The notes beneath the pieces are model-generated. The model saw only the letters and a program-made list of their open reading frames with translations. It did not search any database and was not told where the DNA came from. This document shows positions 11,601 to 20,100 of a stretch of 64,000 nt of DNA, piece by piece. The translations under genes and the position numbers were made by a program. Source of the stretch: CAIVAT01 sp037133475 (GTDB lineage Bacteria; Bacteroidota; Bacteroidia; Bacteroidales; FEN-979); assembly GCA_037133475.1 (NCBI GenBank), contig JBAXOB010000003.1, positions 118,660 through 182,659 on the forward strand, read 5' to 3'. Every line of letters starts with the position of its first letter. The stretch's first letter is position 1.

Positions 11601-14523
11601 CCAGGTACAGATCGGTTTCCACCCGATGGCCAACTTTAACACAGGACCTACCCCTTGTGCATTAAGCCAGTTACAGTTTACCGACCTTTCGCAGACCAAC
11701 GGCGGCCCTGCACTTACCGTGTGGGCCTGGAATTTCGGGGATCCTGCCTCGGGTACCAACAATACCTCGAGCACCCAGAACCCGACACATGCCTTTACAG
11801 CCGGTGGAACCGATACCGTTCGACTGATTGTAACCAATGCCGATGGCTGTTTTGATACGATTAAGAAAACCGTCGTTGTCTATCCCGCACCTGTAGCCAA
11901 ATTCAAAGCCGATACTGCCTGTATGGCCAGCCTGACGACCTTTACCGATCAGTCAACTACTGCCACGGGTACCACCATCATTGCCTGGGCCTGGGACTTC
12001 GGAGATCCTGCCAGCGGGGCCAATAATACATCCACCGTTCAGAACCCAACCCATACCTACAACATACAGGGAACCTATACCGTTCACCTGGTGGTTACCA
12101 ATTCACACCAATGCCCGAAGGATACTTCGATGGTGATCAGTGTGAATCCGAAGCCAACAGCCATGTTCCAGTATGACCCTGCCTGTGTCCACGCGGGTAC
12201 GCAATTTACCGACCTTTCGACGGTACCGGGTAGCAGCATCCAGAAATGGAACTGGAATTTCGGAGACGGAACACCCCATGATACCATCAAGAATCCTATC
12301 CATACCTTTACAACTTCAGGAACTTTCCAGGTGACCCTCGTCGTGAAGAATTCCTTCGGCTGTACCGATTCGGTGACCATCCCGGTCATATCGCGTCCAA
12401 AACCGGTCGGAGCCTTCACCTATCTTGGTTTCTTCTGTCCCAAGGGCAAGGTTGATTTCCAGGATCAGTCGACGGCAACAGGTTCAACCATCATCAGCCG
12501 TGAATGGACCTTTATCCCTGGATACACCTCCAATATTTCCAATCCTTCGTTCACCTTCCCGAAAACCGACACCTCCTACCATGTGCAGCTGGTTGTAACG
12601 GATACCTACGGATGTAAGGATACCATCATCGACAGTGTCTATGTGAAACCCGGATTTACCTTCGCCTTTACCAACGATACGGTTTGCCAGGGTTACACAA
12701 ACCACTTCTATCCGAACAACAAGACCGCGGGTGACTCGCTGTACTCGGTGCAATGGAACTTTGGCGATCCATCTTCGGGACCGAACAACAAATCATTCCT
12801 GTACCGTCCTACGCATGTCTTTACAGCACCCGGTCACTTTATTGTAAAAATGAAGGCCTACGATACCGATAACTGTGTCGACAGTGTATACCAGGATGTC
12901 TTCGTTTATGCATTGCCCAAACCATTGTTCACCTACGTCACCACGCCGTGCGACAGTACGATTCATTTCAGCGATTCCACGCAGAATTCAAGCACCGGCG
13001 GCATCAAGACATGGGTATGGAAATGGGGCGATACCAAACCCAATGATACCATCCATTCACCGGGACCGGGCAATATCGGCCACATCTATAATTCGGTCGG
13101 GTTCTATAATGTAACGCTTGTCATCATCAACCAGAATAATTGTATGGACAGCGTGACCAGGAGAGTACAACGGGTACCGTGCATTGCTGCAGGATTCTCC
13201 TTCAAGGATACCCTTTGCGCACGTTACCGGATTGCCTTCTCCGATACTTCACTGCCGGTGAACCTGATTAAAGAATGGCACTGGAGCTGGGGTGACGGTA
13301 CGTTAGACACGATCTACTACAAGCATAATACACCGATCTATCATACCTTCGCCGACACCGGCACCTACCAGGTACATCTTGCCGTAAAGGCGACGATTAT
13401 GGGAGCGACGATCATTGATAATAGGACGACCACCGTGACGATTCATCCCACACCATTAGCCTATTTCGCTAATCCGCCGGAGTGTTTGCATAATATCACC
13501 TTGTTCAAGGATACATCCAAAACCTGGGGAGAAAAGAATACCAGCTGGGTGTGGACCTTCACCTCGAAAATCACGGATAGTTCCCATTATAAAAATCCGG
13601 GGCATAAGTTTGATACCGCCGGTATTTACAAGGTCAAGCTGGTCGTAATGAACAAGTATGGCTGCAAGGATTCGCTGACCAAACCGACAAGGGTTTATGG
13701 CCTGCCTGCCGCTCACTTTGACAACACGGCTGCCTGCGTGGGCGATCCTACCTTCTTTACCGATAAGTCAAAGAAGTCTGATACGGTGATCGGCACCTGG
13801 AGATGGTTCTTCGATCTGAAGACCAGGACGGATTCGTCGCATGCCCAGAACCCCGATTTCAAATACCCGGCTACCGGCAGCGACAGTGTTCGACTGATCG
13901 TGAAAGACAAATTTGGTTGCATCGATACCGTTGATTCGACCATTGTGGTGCATATCACGCCTGTCAGCGCATTCACGCTTCAGAATGGATATGATGGCAA
14001 ACAGGGGCAGATCAAACTGAACAACCTGTCTACAGGCGCCGATACCTATTCCTGGGAGTTCGGCAACGGGAAATCGTCTACAGACAAAAATCCTATTGCG
14101 ACCTTCACCGATGACGGCACCTATATCATCAAGCTGATCTCTCTCAATCAATTCGATTGTACCGATACCACATTTTTGGAATACAACCTGTTATTTAAGG
14201 GTCTTTATGTGCCGAACGCATTCGCCCCGGCAAGTACGAACCTGGGTATCCGGCTATTCCAGCCTGTTGGGGTTAACCTGAAGGAATACCATGTAACGGT
14301 GTTTGACAACTGGGGACACCTGATGTGGGAATCAACCAAACTCGATGATAAGGGCGTTCCGACAGAAGGCTGGGATGGTACTTTCGAAGGGAACATGATG
14401 CCGCAGGGTAACTATATGTGGAAGATCACAGCGACCTTTGTTGATGAATCTCCCTGGAATGGATCTGACAATGGTGCTGCAAACTCCGGCAAGACCATGG
14501 GAACTGTGACTTTAATCCGATAA
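5608..14523 (+). CDS. Giant PKD-repeat surface adhesin with type B T9SS (gliding-motility) C-terminal domain
   Basis: 2971 residues. A signal peptide (MFHRFIHCILLSFLLVAATP, cleavage near VWAQD) is followed by about 31 PKD-like modules of 80-95 residues. They are recognised by W-x-F/W-G-D-x-x-S cores such as WNFGDGTPH and WDFGDPASG, with conserved Cys near each module start. The C-terminal 95 residues (from about 2870; PNAFAPAS, VTVFDNWGHLMWES, GWDGTFEG, PQGNYMWKI) form the gliding-motility-associated CHU_C or type B T9SS sorting domain. Between about residues 857 and 2182 the modules are organised as five tandem copies of a three-module block. The gene for an SprF-like partner begins 18 bp downstream, the arrangement of sprB-sprF in Flavobacterium. 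A role as a long cell-surface filament or adhesin is inferred. No catalytic domain is visible. A start upstream of 5608 is unlikely because the signal peptide begins here. Confidence 0.9.
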   Translation: MFHRFIHCILLSFLLVAATPSVWAQDCPDTQPTITGADIACDQNASSVIYTYSTPATTGTPTHSYQWVVTPVAGRTILGSTTQNQLQVKWQTVGTYTVQVTEVNNDPAFAGCIGKVATKTIKVQPLLHAYFYYEFDPTGGCYYNIVNFTGNVSVSADPNVTYSWNFGDASPIVSGTTYGVLQHTFPPTSGVTYTVTLTVTNSAGQSDMITDYVYVNPDQYKPVATFSNSAQPQPNNCLYNPMSFDASASLPKPITNPDNTITIRYYEWDFDDPTSGSSNLVNTGTLPTVSHVFSTFGVHHVKLTIVNTPYCTATFTKDITIDNTIPTASFTNTIACLGEATQFTTTSVTPIGTITQLDWIYGDGTSYTSTNPAEAINHKYLALGTYSAKLRVTNSNNCISEYFIKPVSVNPAPMASFLVGNACLGEAVAFTNTSTLNGGSQISNFLWNFSDPLSGSNSSTDPNPTHMFSALGTYPVSLQVTNTDGCANTYTISPALVVNPKPAVNFTFQNGTQNWEILFHNITGASVGNNLVWDYGDGTYGYGPNPSHVYQGPGNFLVTLTATDAINGCSNSIQQQVSILGTQSAFFVTDSPKCIGDTMHFTPQIPGGNIVKEVWDFGDGNTVCYGATPCQASFFPVFATHVYTQAGTFTVTRTVTYITNFYESFSIQVVVYPLPTANFTFSNNASFPNTYACANQAVYFTDLSFSTSGNIIQWDWDFKDPGSGTYNNSVLQNPSHVFSGFGHYWVRLRVTDNVNNCTDTIAEDVFVHSPVPVAYTLTNNSCKNQVVTFSADLSVMTPANIATWDWDFGDGTIHSANPTTASHLYAAAGTYTSILTVTDVNGCTNSLSKTVNVMPLPVPGFSFASPTCDGTPVQFTDQSIVPAGFPGYITRWVWTWGDGTTTTVNLPSTPNVGHTFPIGVYNFTVKLTVTSSFGCTDSITHAVNVIPSPTAAFEVVPGSATCATQVVQFNDLSQTNGGGNIVGWLWNFDDPISGLNNTSTSPSPSHIFATARVYHVALTVTNANGCSFTDTTYITIHALPVAAFTATAACAGTATQFTDTSVPNASAIVSYSWVFGDGGTSTLQSPLHTYSTYGVYNATLTIINSNGCTQTITQQVTVHPNPVAEFTFSPASCISNPVTFTDLSFIPSGFSGYINKWVWDFGDGTARQTINYPASPNMIYTFAGTATAHVVKLIVTTTNGCTDSITKTVNSIPSPIANFTYSSTTCLGQIVHFTDLSQTNGGGSIQTWNWDFGDPLSGANNTSTLQNPNHSFTSASNFTVVLNIMSTNGCTKSDTIHVIINALPTADFTNTAACEGNSTVFTDASLANGGTIISYAWDFGDGTHSTLQSPVHTYGAFGTFSVTLTVVNSNGCIHSVTKQVTVNPKPVPDFTYSPASCVGIPVNFFNQSFVPTGFSSYINQWIWDFGDGTAPVTIDFPANPNITHTFAGTAVSHVVKLRVRTTNTCVDSISKTVTSIPTPVANFSHSNTLCLGQIVNFTDLTQTNGGGSIQTWAWNFGDGLSGANNTSTLQNPSHSFTAASSFSVTLTVTSSNGCVSDTVYPVTINALPTANFTTDTVCQGSATTFSSASSTTPAGTNIVSYAWNFGDGGTSTAQNPQHIFASYGFFSVTLVITNSNGCIHTVTKQVLVNPKPIADFTFSAASCVGLPVNFFNQSYVPSGYSSSINTWQWNFGDGSTVPVITFPANPNITHTFAGTATSHIVTLTVTTLQGCISVITKTVTSVPAPLANFSFSSTLCDNQPVNFTDLSQTNGGGSIQTWAWNFGDAASGVNNSSSVQNPVHQFSAASPPSFKVMLTVTNGNGCIAKDSSMIAINARPTSNFKADTACLGSITTFTDQSSASVTSRNWDFGDGQTSSGAGTTITHLYGIAGVYTVKLTVSTALGCMKDTTKQVLVLGKPVSLFSYSSPSCAGDSVQFNDLSTTPHGYIKTWKWDFNDGTPVVTINFPANQNVKHKFANGGNFNVKLTITTSDNCNSEKISQVQIGFHPMANFNTGPTPCALSQLQFTDLSQTNGGPALTVWAWNFGDPASGTNNTSSTQNPTHAFTAGGTDTVRLIVTNADGCFDTIKKTVVVYPAPVAKFKADTACMASLTTFTDQSTTATGTTIIAWAWDFGDPASGANNTSTVQNPTHTYNIQGTYTVHLVVTNSHQCPKDTSMVISVNPKPTAMFQYDPACVHAGTQFTDLSTVPGSSIQKWNWNFGDGTPHDTIKNPIHTFTTSGTFQVTLVVKNSFGCTDSVTIPVISRPKPVGAFTYLGFFCPKGKVDFQDQSTATGSTIISREWTFIPGYTSNISNPSFTFPKTDTSYHVQLVVTDTYGCKDTIIDSVYVKPGFTFAFTNDTVCQGYTNHFYPNNKTAGDSLYSVQWNFGDPSSGPNNKSFLYRPTHVFTAPGHFIVKMKAYDTDNCVDSVYQDVFVYALPKPLFTYVTTPCDSTIHFSDSTQNSSTGGIKTWVWKWGDTKPNDTIHSPGPGNIGHIYNSVGFYNVTLVIINQNNCMDSVTRRVQRVPCIAAGFSFKDTLCARYRIAFSDTSLPVNLIKEWHWSWGDGTLDTIYYKHNTPIYHTFADTGTYQVHLAVKATIMGATIIDNRTTTVTIHPTPLAYFANPPECLHNITLFKDTSKTWGEKNTSWVWTFTSKITDSSHYKNPGHKFDTAGIYKVKLVVMNKYGCKDSLTKPTRVYGLPAAHFDNTAACVGDPTFFTDKSKKSDTVIGTWRWFFDLKTRTDSSHAQNPDFKYPATGSDSVRLIVKDKFGCIDTVDSTIVVHITPVSAFTLQNGYDGKQGQIKLNNLSTGADTYSWEFGNGKSSTDKNPIATFTDDGTYIIKLISLNQFDCTDTTFLEYNLLFKGLYVPNAFAPASTNLGIRLFQPVGVNLKEYHVTVFDNWGHLMWESTKLDDKGVPTEGWDGTFEGNMMPQGNYMWKITATFVDESPWNGSDNGAANSGKTMGTVTLIR
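8176..12153 (+). repeat. Five-copy higher-order repeat (about 795 bp unit) inside the adhesin gene
   Basis: Units run 8176-8970, 8971-9762, 9763-10560, 10561-11355 and 11356-12153 (795, 792, 798, 795 and 798 bp). Each encodes three PKD modules in the same order: one with an insert around FPANPNITHTFAGTA, one with FTDLSQTNGGGSIQTWAWNF, and one with IVSYAWNFGDGGTST. Copies three and four are the most alike; copies one and five are more diverged. Confidence 0.85.
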
Positions 14524-14541
14524 TCGCTAACAACTTTCTCA

Positions 14542-15645
14542 ATGAAAAACCGATATAGATTTCCGATCCTGGTGCTACTGAGTTTACTTGGTATCATGCC
14601 CGGTACTTTTAGCCAGGATATGAATTATTCCCAGTATTTCAGTACGCCGATCTATTATAACCCGGCTTACACTGGGATTAATACCGGATTGCGCGCCAGG
14701 TTACTGTTTCGTGATCAATGGCCAAGTTTGCCGAATCCCTTTAAATCATACTTTTTTTCGGCTGATCTGGGCGATCGTAACCTGCCGGGTTCCGGAGGAC
14801 TTGGTATCATGGTTAACCAGGATACCCCGGGAGCAGGACTGATCAAGAATTTTGAAGCAGCCCTTACGGTTGGTGTCAGGGTACCGATCACCAGTTTCAT
14901 GGTTAGTCAGATTGGGATCAAAGCCGGCATTATGCAACGCACGGTGAACTGGGGCGACCTTGTTTTCGCCGACCAGCTCAGCGGCAAATACGGGAATGTT
15001 TTCCAGACCTCCTTTGTTCCGCCCGATGCCAATAAAAGGGTGGTTCCTGATTTCGGCGTTGGCGGTGTGCTTCAGTTTATCAGCCCGCAAGGCAATATCA
15101 GTGGTAACATTGGTTTGAGCGTTGACCACCTTTTTAAACCCGATGTGAGTTTTCTTTCGAACGGTTCTTCTCAGTATCCAAGAAAATGGGTAGGACAATT
15201 TGACCTGATCCTCTCATCAGAGGGTGGAAGTTCCTCTTCATCGATGAGCCGCAGTGGAGGCGATGATCCACTGAAATTTAATATCGGGGGTATATACCAG
15301 AACCAGGCAAACCTTAATTCTCTGCAGGTTGGTCTTAATTTGCTCAAATACAATATTTATGTAGGATGCTGGTATAAATCCACCATGACAGGTGTTGTAA
15401 ACAGCGCTGTTGCCCTGGTTGCCGGATATCGCTACAACTTCTACGAGGATATGAATATCAAATTCATGTACAGTTATGATCTCCAGGTTTCGGGTGCCTT
15501 ACAGGGAACCGGCGGAGCCCATGAAATCAGCCTGATCCTTGAGTTTGACAAGCTCCAGATCTTTGGCGGCGGCGGCGGCGGCGGGTTCATGCCGGGCGGT
15601 GGCCGCAGGGGCGGCGGTCCGATGGAATGCCCGACATTCTATTAA
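14542..15645 (+). CDS. PorP/SprF family T9SS-associated outer membrane protein
   Basis: 367 residues with a signal peptide (MKNRYRFPILVLLSLLGIMP, cleavage near TFSQD). The mature start DMNYSQYFSTPIYYNPAYTG is the hallmark of the PorP/SprF family. These are beta-barrel outer membrane proteins that serve type IX secretion and surface attachment of type B cargo. The family-typical segments LFRDQWPSLPNPFKSY, LGIMVNQDTPG, and VAGYRYNFYEDMNIKFMYSYDL near the end are all present. The gene lies 18 bp after the giant adhesin, which carries the matching type B C-terminus, so it is the likely dedicated partner. An odd feature is a Gly-rich tail after the last strand (seven consecutive Gly encoded by a GGC run, then PGGGRRGGGP), ending in MECPTFY. 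A terminator follows. Confidence 0.9.
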   Translation: MKNRYRFPILVLLSLLGIMPGTFSQDMNYSQYFSTPIYYNPAYTGINTGLRARLLFRDQWPSLPNPFKSYFFSADLGDRNLPGSGGLGIMVNQDTPGAGLIKNFEAALTVGVRVPITSFMVSQIGIKAGIMQRTVNWGDLVFADQLSGKYGNVFQTSFVPPDANKRVVPDFGVGGVLQFISPQGNISGNIGLSVDHLFKPDVSFLSNGSSQYPRKWVGQFDLILSSEGGSSSSSMSRSGGDDPLKFNIGGIYQNQANLNSLQVGLNLLKYNIYVGCWYKSTMTGVVNSAVALVAGYRYNFYEDMNIKFMYSYDLQVSGALQGTGGAHEISLILEFDKLQIFGGGGGGGFMPGGGRRGGGPMECPTFY

Positions 15646-15685
15646 CCGTTACGACACCGGAGGATGTTCCGGATATGAATTTAGT

Positions 15686-15722
15686 AAAAAAAAAGGGGCA
15701 GCCAATCCGGTCGCCCCTTTTT
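15686..15722. terminator. Bidirectional intrinsic terminator
   Basis: The stem AAAAGGGGC (15691-15699) pairs with GCCCCTTTT (15713-15721), with a 13-nt loop. A-rich and T-rich flanks let it work for the plus-strand SprF-like gene and, from the other side, for the minus-strand isocitrate dehydrogenase gene ending at 15769. Confidence 0.8.
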
Positions 15723-15768
15723 ATGTTAGGTTTTGCTGTTGAATGCTCAAAAGCTGGCCATTACGAGC

Positions 15769-17034
15769 CTACATATTGGCAATAATCTCTGTCCCGAATT
15801 CAGAGCATTTAAGCTTCGTTGCGCCCTCCATCAGCCGTTCGAAATCATAGGTAACCCGCTTGTTCCTGATAGCGCCCTCTAATCCTTTCACAATCATGGC
15901 GGCCGCTTCCATCCATCCCATGTATTCGAGCATCATAACGCCCGAAAGGATGACGGAACCCGGGTTGACCTGGTCTTTACCCGCATATTTGGGCGCCGTG
16001 CCATGGGTCGCTTCAAAAACGGCATGACCGGTGATATAATTAATATTGGCGCCAGGCGCAATGCCGATACCGCCCACAATAGCCGCCAGTGCATCGGAGA
16101 TATAGTCGCCATTCAGGTTGAGTGTGGCGATGACTGAATATTCGGCTGGCCTGGTGAGGATTTGCTGCAGAAATGCATCTGCGATCACATCCTTGATGAT
16201 GATCTTCCCACCGGCTACGGCCGCTTTCTGCAGTGCGTCGGCAGCCTGTTCCCCATCGCTGGCTTTGATTTTGTCGTAGGTCAGCCAGGTAAATACATTG
16301 TCGCCAAATTCCTTTTCCGCCAGTTCGTAGCCCCATTGTTTGAACTGACCCTCTGTGAATTTCATGATATTCCCCTTATGGACTAAGGTTACGGAGGGTT
16401 TCTTATGTTCAATGGCATAAAGGATCGCGGCCCTTACCAGCCTTTCGGTTCCCTCTTTAGATACCGGTTTGATGCCGATTGAGGATGATTCAGGAAAACG
16501 GATCTTTTTAACACCCATTTCGTCGATCAGAAATCGGATCACCTTCTCCACTTCAGGCGTTCCCTGCATCCATTCAATACCTGCATAGATATCCTCCGAA
16601 TTTTCACGGAAGATGATCATATCGGTCGTTTCGGGATGTTTGACAGGGGAGGGGACACCATGAAAGTAACGTACCGGCCTGACACAGGTGTAAAGATCGA
16701 GGATCTGGCGCAGGGCTACATTCAACGACCTGATTCCTCCTCCTACCGGAGTGGTCAGGGGACCTTTGATGGCCACCAGGTACTCCCTGATGATGTCAAG
16801 GGTCTCCTGTGGCAGCCATTCACCTGTTTGCTTAAAGGCCTTCTCCCCGGCAAAAACCTCTCTCCAGGCAATCTTGCGTTTCCCCTGGTAAGCCTTTGCA
16901 ACAGCGGCATCTATAACCCTTACGCTGGCATTCCAGATATCGGGCCCGGTTCCGTCGCCCTCAATAAAAGGAATAACTGGAATGTCAGGAACTGAAATCC
17001 TGCCATTTATCAATGTGATCTTTTCTCCGTTCAT
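15769..17034 (-). CDS. icd: Isocitrate dehydrogenase (NADP-dependent)
   Basis: 421 residues, the normal length for the bacterial homodimeric enzyme that oxidatively decarboxylates isocitrate to 2-oxoglutarate in the TCA cycle. Visible motifs: IPFIEGDGTGPDIW near the N-terminus, the substrate loop GGGIRSLNVALRQ (about 100-112; its Ser aligns with the regulatory Ser113 of the E. coli enzyme), RENSEDIYAGIEW (about 145), LVHKGNIMKFTEG (about 217), and the metal and cofactor region NLNGDYISDALAA (about 305) with ATHGTAPKYAGKD (about 342). It lies 69 bp downstream of the large acyl-CoA-synthetase fusion on the same strand, so co-transcription is possible. Aconitase and citrate synthase lie a few kilobases away on the other strand. 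NADP preference is inferred from family resemblance. Confidence 0.95.
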   Translation of the reverse strand: MNGEKITLINGRISVPDIPVIPFIEGDGTGPDIWNASVRVIDAAVAKAYQGKRKIAWREVFAGEKAFKQTGEWLPQETLDIIREYLVAIKGPLTTPVGGGIRSLNVALRQILDLYTCVRPVRYFHGVPSPVKHPETTDMIIFRENSEDIYAGIEWMQGTPEVEKVIRFLIDEMGVKKIRFPESSSIGIKPVSKEGTERLVRAAILYAIEHKKPSVTLVHKGNIMKFTEGQFKQWGYELAEKEFGDNVFTWLTYDKIKASDGEQAADALQKAAVAGGKIIIKDVIADAFLQQILTRPAEYSVIATLNLNGDYISDALAAIVGGIGIAPGANINYITGHAVFEATHGTAPKYAGKDQVNPGSVILSGVMMLEYMGWMEAAAMIVKGLEGAIRNKRVTYDFERLMEGATKLKCSEFGTEIIANM

Positions 17035-17103
17035 AAAGTTTAATTTAATTGATCCTGTTTGTTTTATGCATTCTGTTTTTGTTCAAGGCTGCGAAATTAC
17101 AAA

Positions 17104-20100
17104 TTATTTCAGGCTTTTAATCAACGCTCCCCATTTCTTATCCACTTCAAAGAAATGTTTCAGGTAATAGTTGCCAAACAAAAAATGAGCCTTTACAAAC
17201 TCAGCGCCACGGGCAGCCATGCTGGCGAAGAAGTTCTCGATCATCCCCGAAGCGATGCCCTTACCCTGCAAAGAGGAGGTCACGACAATCCCGTCCAGCA
17301 GGATATTGTGATCTTCAATCTGCCGGAAGGTGATCCCTCCTACGATCTTTTCATTTTCATCCGTCAGCACATATTGGTGATCATGATCCGAGATCTCTTT
17401 GGGATAGTTTTCACGGAAGAAAAGCTGGTAAAGCTGCCCGGTTTCCCTCGCCTCGATCGGTTCACGAAGGATATAACGTTTGCCTGACTTGTCGGTGATG
17501 GTAAACCGCACGACAATATGCTCTTTCCGGTTCTCCCCGATCTTCATGAAGTCGATGCTCTGTTCTCCCTGTAACCGGGGGAATACCATCCTGCTGAAAA
17601 TATTCCGGTCGTCGACATCTCTTATTACCGATTGGAGATCAGATAATTCGATCAGCTGGATAGCCAGTCCTTCCGGGTTATCCTGCATCTTCGCCAGGAG
17701 GAGGTCAAAGGTTTTCCGGATTTCATCGGCAGAATCGGAAAAATAGGTGTGGCGGTAAAAGAAATACCGCGCCAGCTCTGCATATTGCTGAAGGCGGTAT
17801 AATTCCATCAGCTCGATAAGCGTCTGTTCCTTGGCGGCAGCGGTGGTCAGCGGGTTGATCTTGTACCAGTCCTGGTACTGGTCAATGGCGCTGTACAATG
17901 CGACCGGCAGATAGTACCGTTTGATCGTGACCGCAAGGTACCGGTCCAGGTGGGTGCTGAGATCCGAACAATCAAAACAGACCAGCGATTTCGACCTGAG
18001 GTCACGCTGCAGCTGTTCGAGGAACAACCTGGCATCTTCCTGTCCCAACGCTTCGATACAGGCATCAAAGATCCAGGTGACCTCCAGCTGGCTCTTGCAC
18101 ATAGGGTAAAGGGAGGATATTTTGCTGTAGTAATCCTGCAACATCGGCATGACCAGGGAAAGGGTGTTTTTATAGGGCGACCACCCGGCTAGTGAAAGCA
18201 CTACCGCACTTCCCCTGAAATCCATTTCAGGAATGGCGACGTTGGCCGGGGAGATCGCCCCCGGGACAATCTGGCTGCCGCTGTGGTGCCAGGCCTTGAA
18301 GATTACCGCGAACGACCTGATGAAGATCTTCTTCCATGCATTACCCCTTACATATCCCGACGAACGGTGGATCTCGGCCAGCTCCCGGATCTTGTCCCAT
18401 GCCGACAAGCCCCCGATATACTGCGTCGTCAAAACGCCAAGATTGGGCCTGCTGCTTCCAAGGATGGGCGCGACCGCGGGGCCGTAAGGGAAACCGGCCA
18501 GCGAGGCAAGCCAGTAAAAAGTGTCGGGATTAGGCCTGAATTGAGGGTTCTCGCTCAAAACCATATGCAGGTCGAAATGTTTACCCGATGTGGTATTGAT
18601 CGATAACCGGTAGTGTTTGAACTCCTTGAAGGCAAGCAGACGTAATACCCAGATTCCCTTTTCAGGGACATCATTCAGGTCGAAATCCTGTTCGCTGAAT
18701 GTCAGGATGATGCTCTCCTTTAAAAAGGTGGTGGATTGAAAAATCCGGGTGATCCGTTTTTTTTCGGTGTCGGAGATCCCGTGTTCATACACCAGTTTCG
18801 ATTTCCAGACCGCTGCAGTGCTTCTTGACGATCTTCCCTCGATCTCCTTTTCAAAAACCGCGGCAAGTTTGTAGAAGTAATTTTCTGCCGTCTTCGAAAG
18901 ATAGGCATCCTGCTTGTGGAGAATCCACCGCGACAGTTCGGCACGTACCGGTACATAGTATTCGAGGTGCGATACGGCAAAATTATAGAGCATCCCCAGC
19001 ACGGCTTCAAAGGCAACGCGGTGTTTGCGGGGAGCCGGCCATTTAAGATGGGTCCGGTACCAGTAAAGCCGCTGCTTAAGCGCATCCAGCCTGTGTTTCC
19101 CAAAGTTGCTGGAGGCGATTTCGCGGATCGATTTCTCATTCAGGAAGGTGAGTCCCGACTCGATGAAGGCCGGCATGTAGGGTATATCTTCAGGTTTCGG
19201 GGCTTTCAGCAGGATCAGGCGGTAGGCAAGACACCTGATCTCCTCCTCGGGATGGTAGGCAAGGGCCTCGAGCCTGTGGCGGATGGCGATGGCAAGGCGT
19301 GGTTCGGCGCTGATCAGGATCTTGCCGAGTTCGTCGGTTGCGGCATAGGCATCTTCGAAATTACTGAAAAATGTCCTGAAAAGCAGGTAGTTCGCCTGGA
19401 TCAGCTGCTGATCGCGTACCGTTTTGATAACCGGGAAATTCTTCTCGTCAAGATGTTTGAACCCGGAGATGGAAATGGCAGGCGATATAGGCCCCATGGG
19501 CAGGTCCCATCCCTCCTTTACCGGGCAAAAAGCAACAAGAGCAGGATTCCCGGTCCATATCTTCGGCTGACGGGTAAAGGTACCCAGGTCAACCTGGTTG
19601 GAATTTACCTGGTACTTCAAATGGCCTACCTGGAACCAGCCATCCTTCAGTTTCCTGATGTTCAACATGGCATTGTTGCGCCTGTTGACCAGTTGCTGAT
19701 GCTCAAACCTGATATCCGTCTCCAGGATGCCCAGGTCCCGGAAAAACCATTTCGGGATCAGGATGGAAAATTCGCCTCCCTGGATCAGTACGCTGTTGCT
19801 CTGGTACAATGTTTCGATGACATCCCTGAAACTGGCCTCGATAGCCTTGCGGTTATAAGAATCCTTGGGTGTAAGCTCTCCCTTTTCACGGCTGAAATCG
19901 CGGTCGAGAACCGTGAAATTGATGACCCGCTCGTAAGGTGCAACATCTGAATTGGCGGCCATCACGATCTGGTGGTAGTATTCTTCCAGGTTTTCAGGTT
20001 CCAGCGAGGTAAAGATCGGGTCGGCATGGTCGGGAACAATGAGCAAAACATTGTAGGGACGATTATCGCCAACCAGGAAGACATTTTTAATGCCGGGCAC

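Noticed and set aside
18240..18300. Kinase-like catalytic loop in the synthetase fusion
   Set aside because: Only a short resemblance (SPANVAIPE) without a nucleotide-binding loop or DFG-like motif upstream or downstream. Kept as an observation rather than a call.
18916..19950. 344-residue plus-strand ORF
   Set aside because: It is antisense to the acyl-CoA synthetase fusion, which has clear motifs on the other strand and no break.
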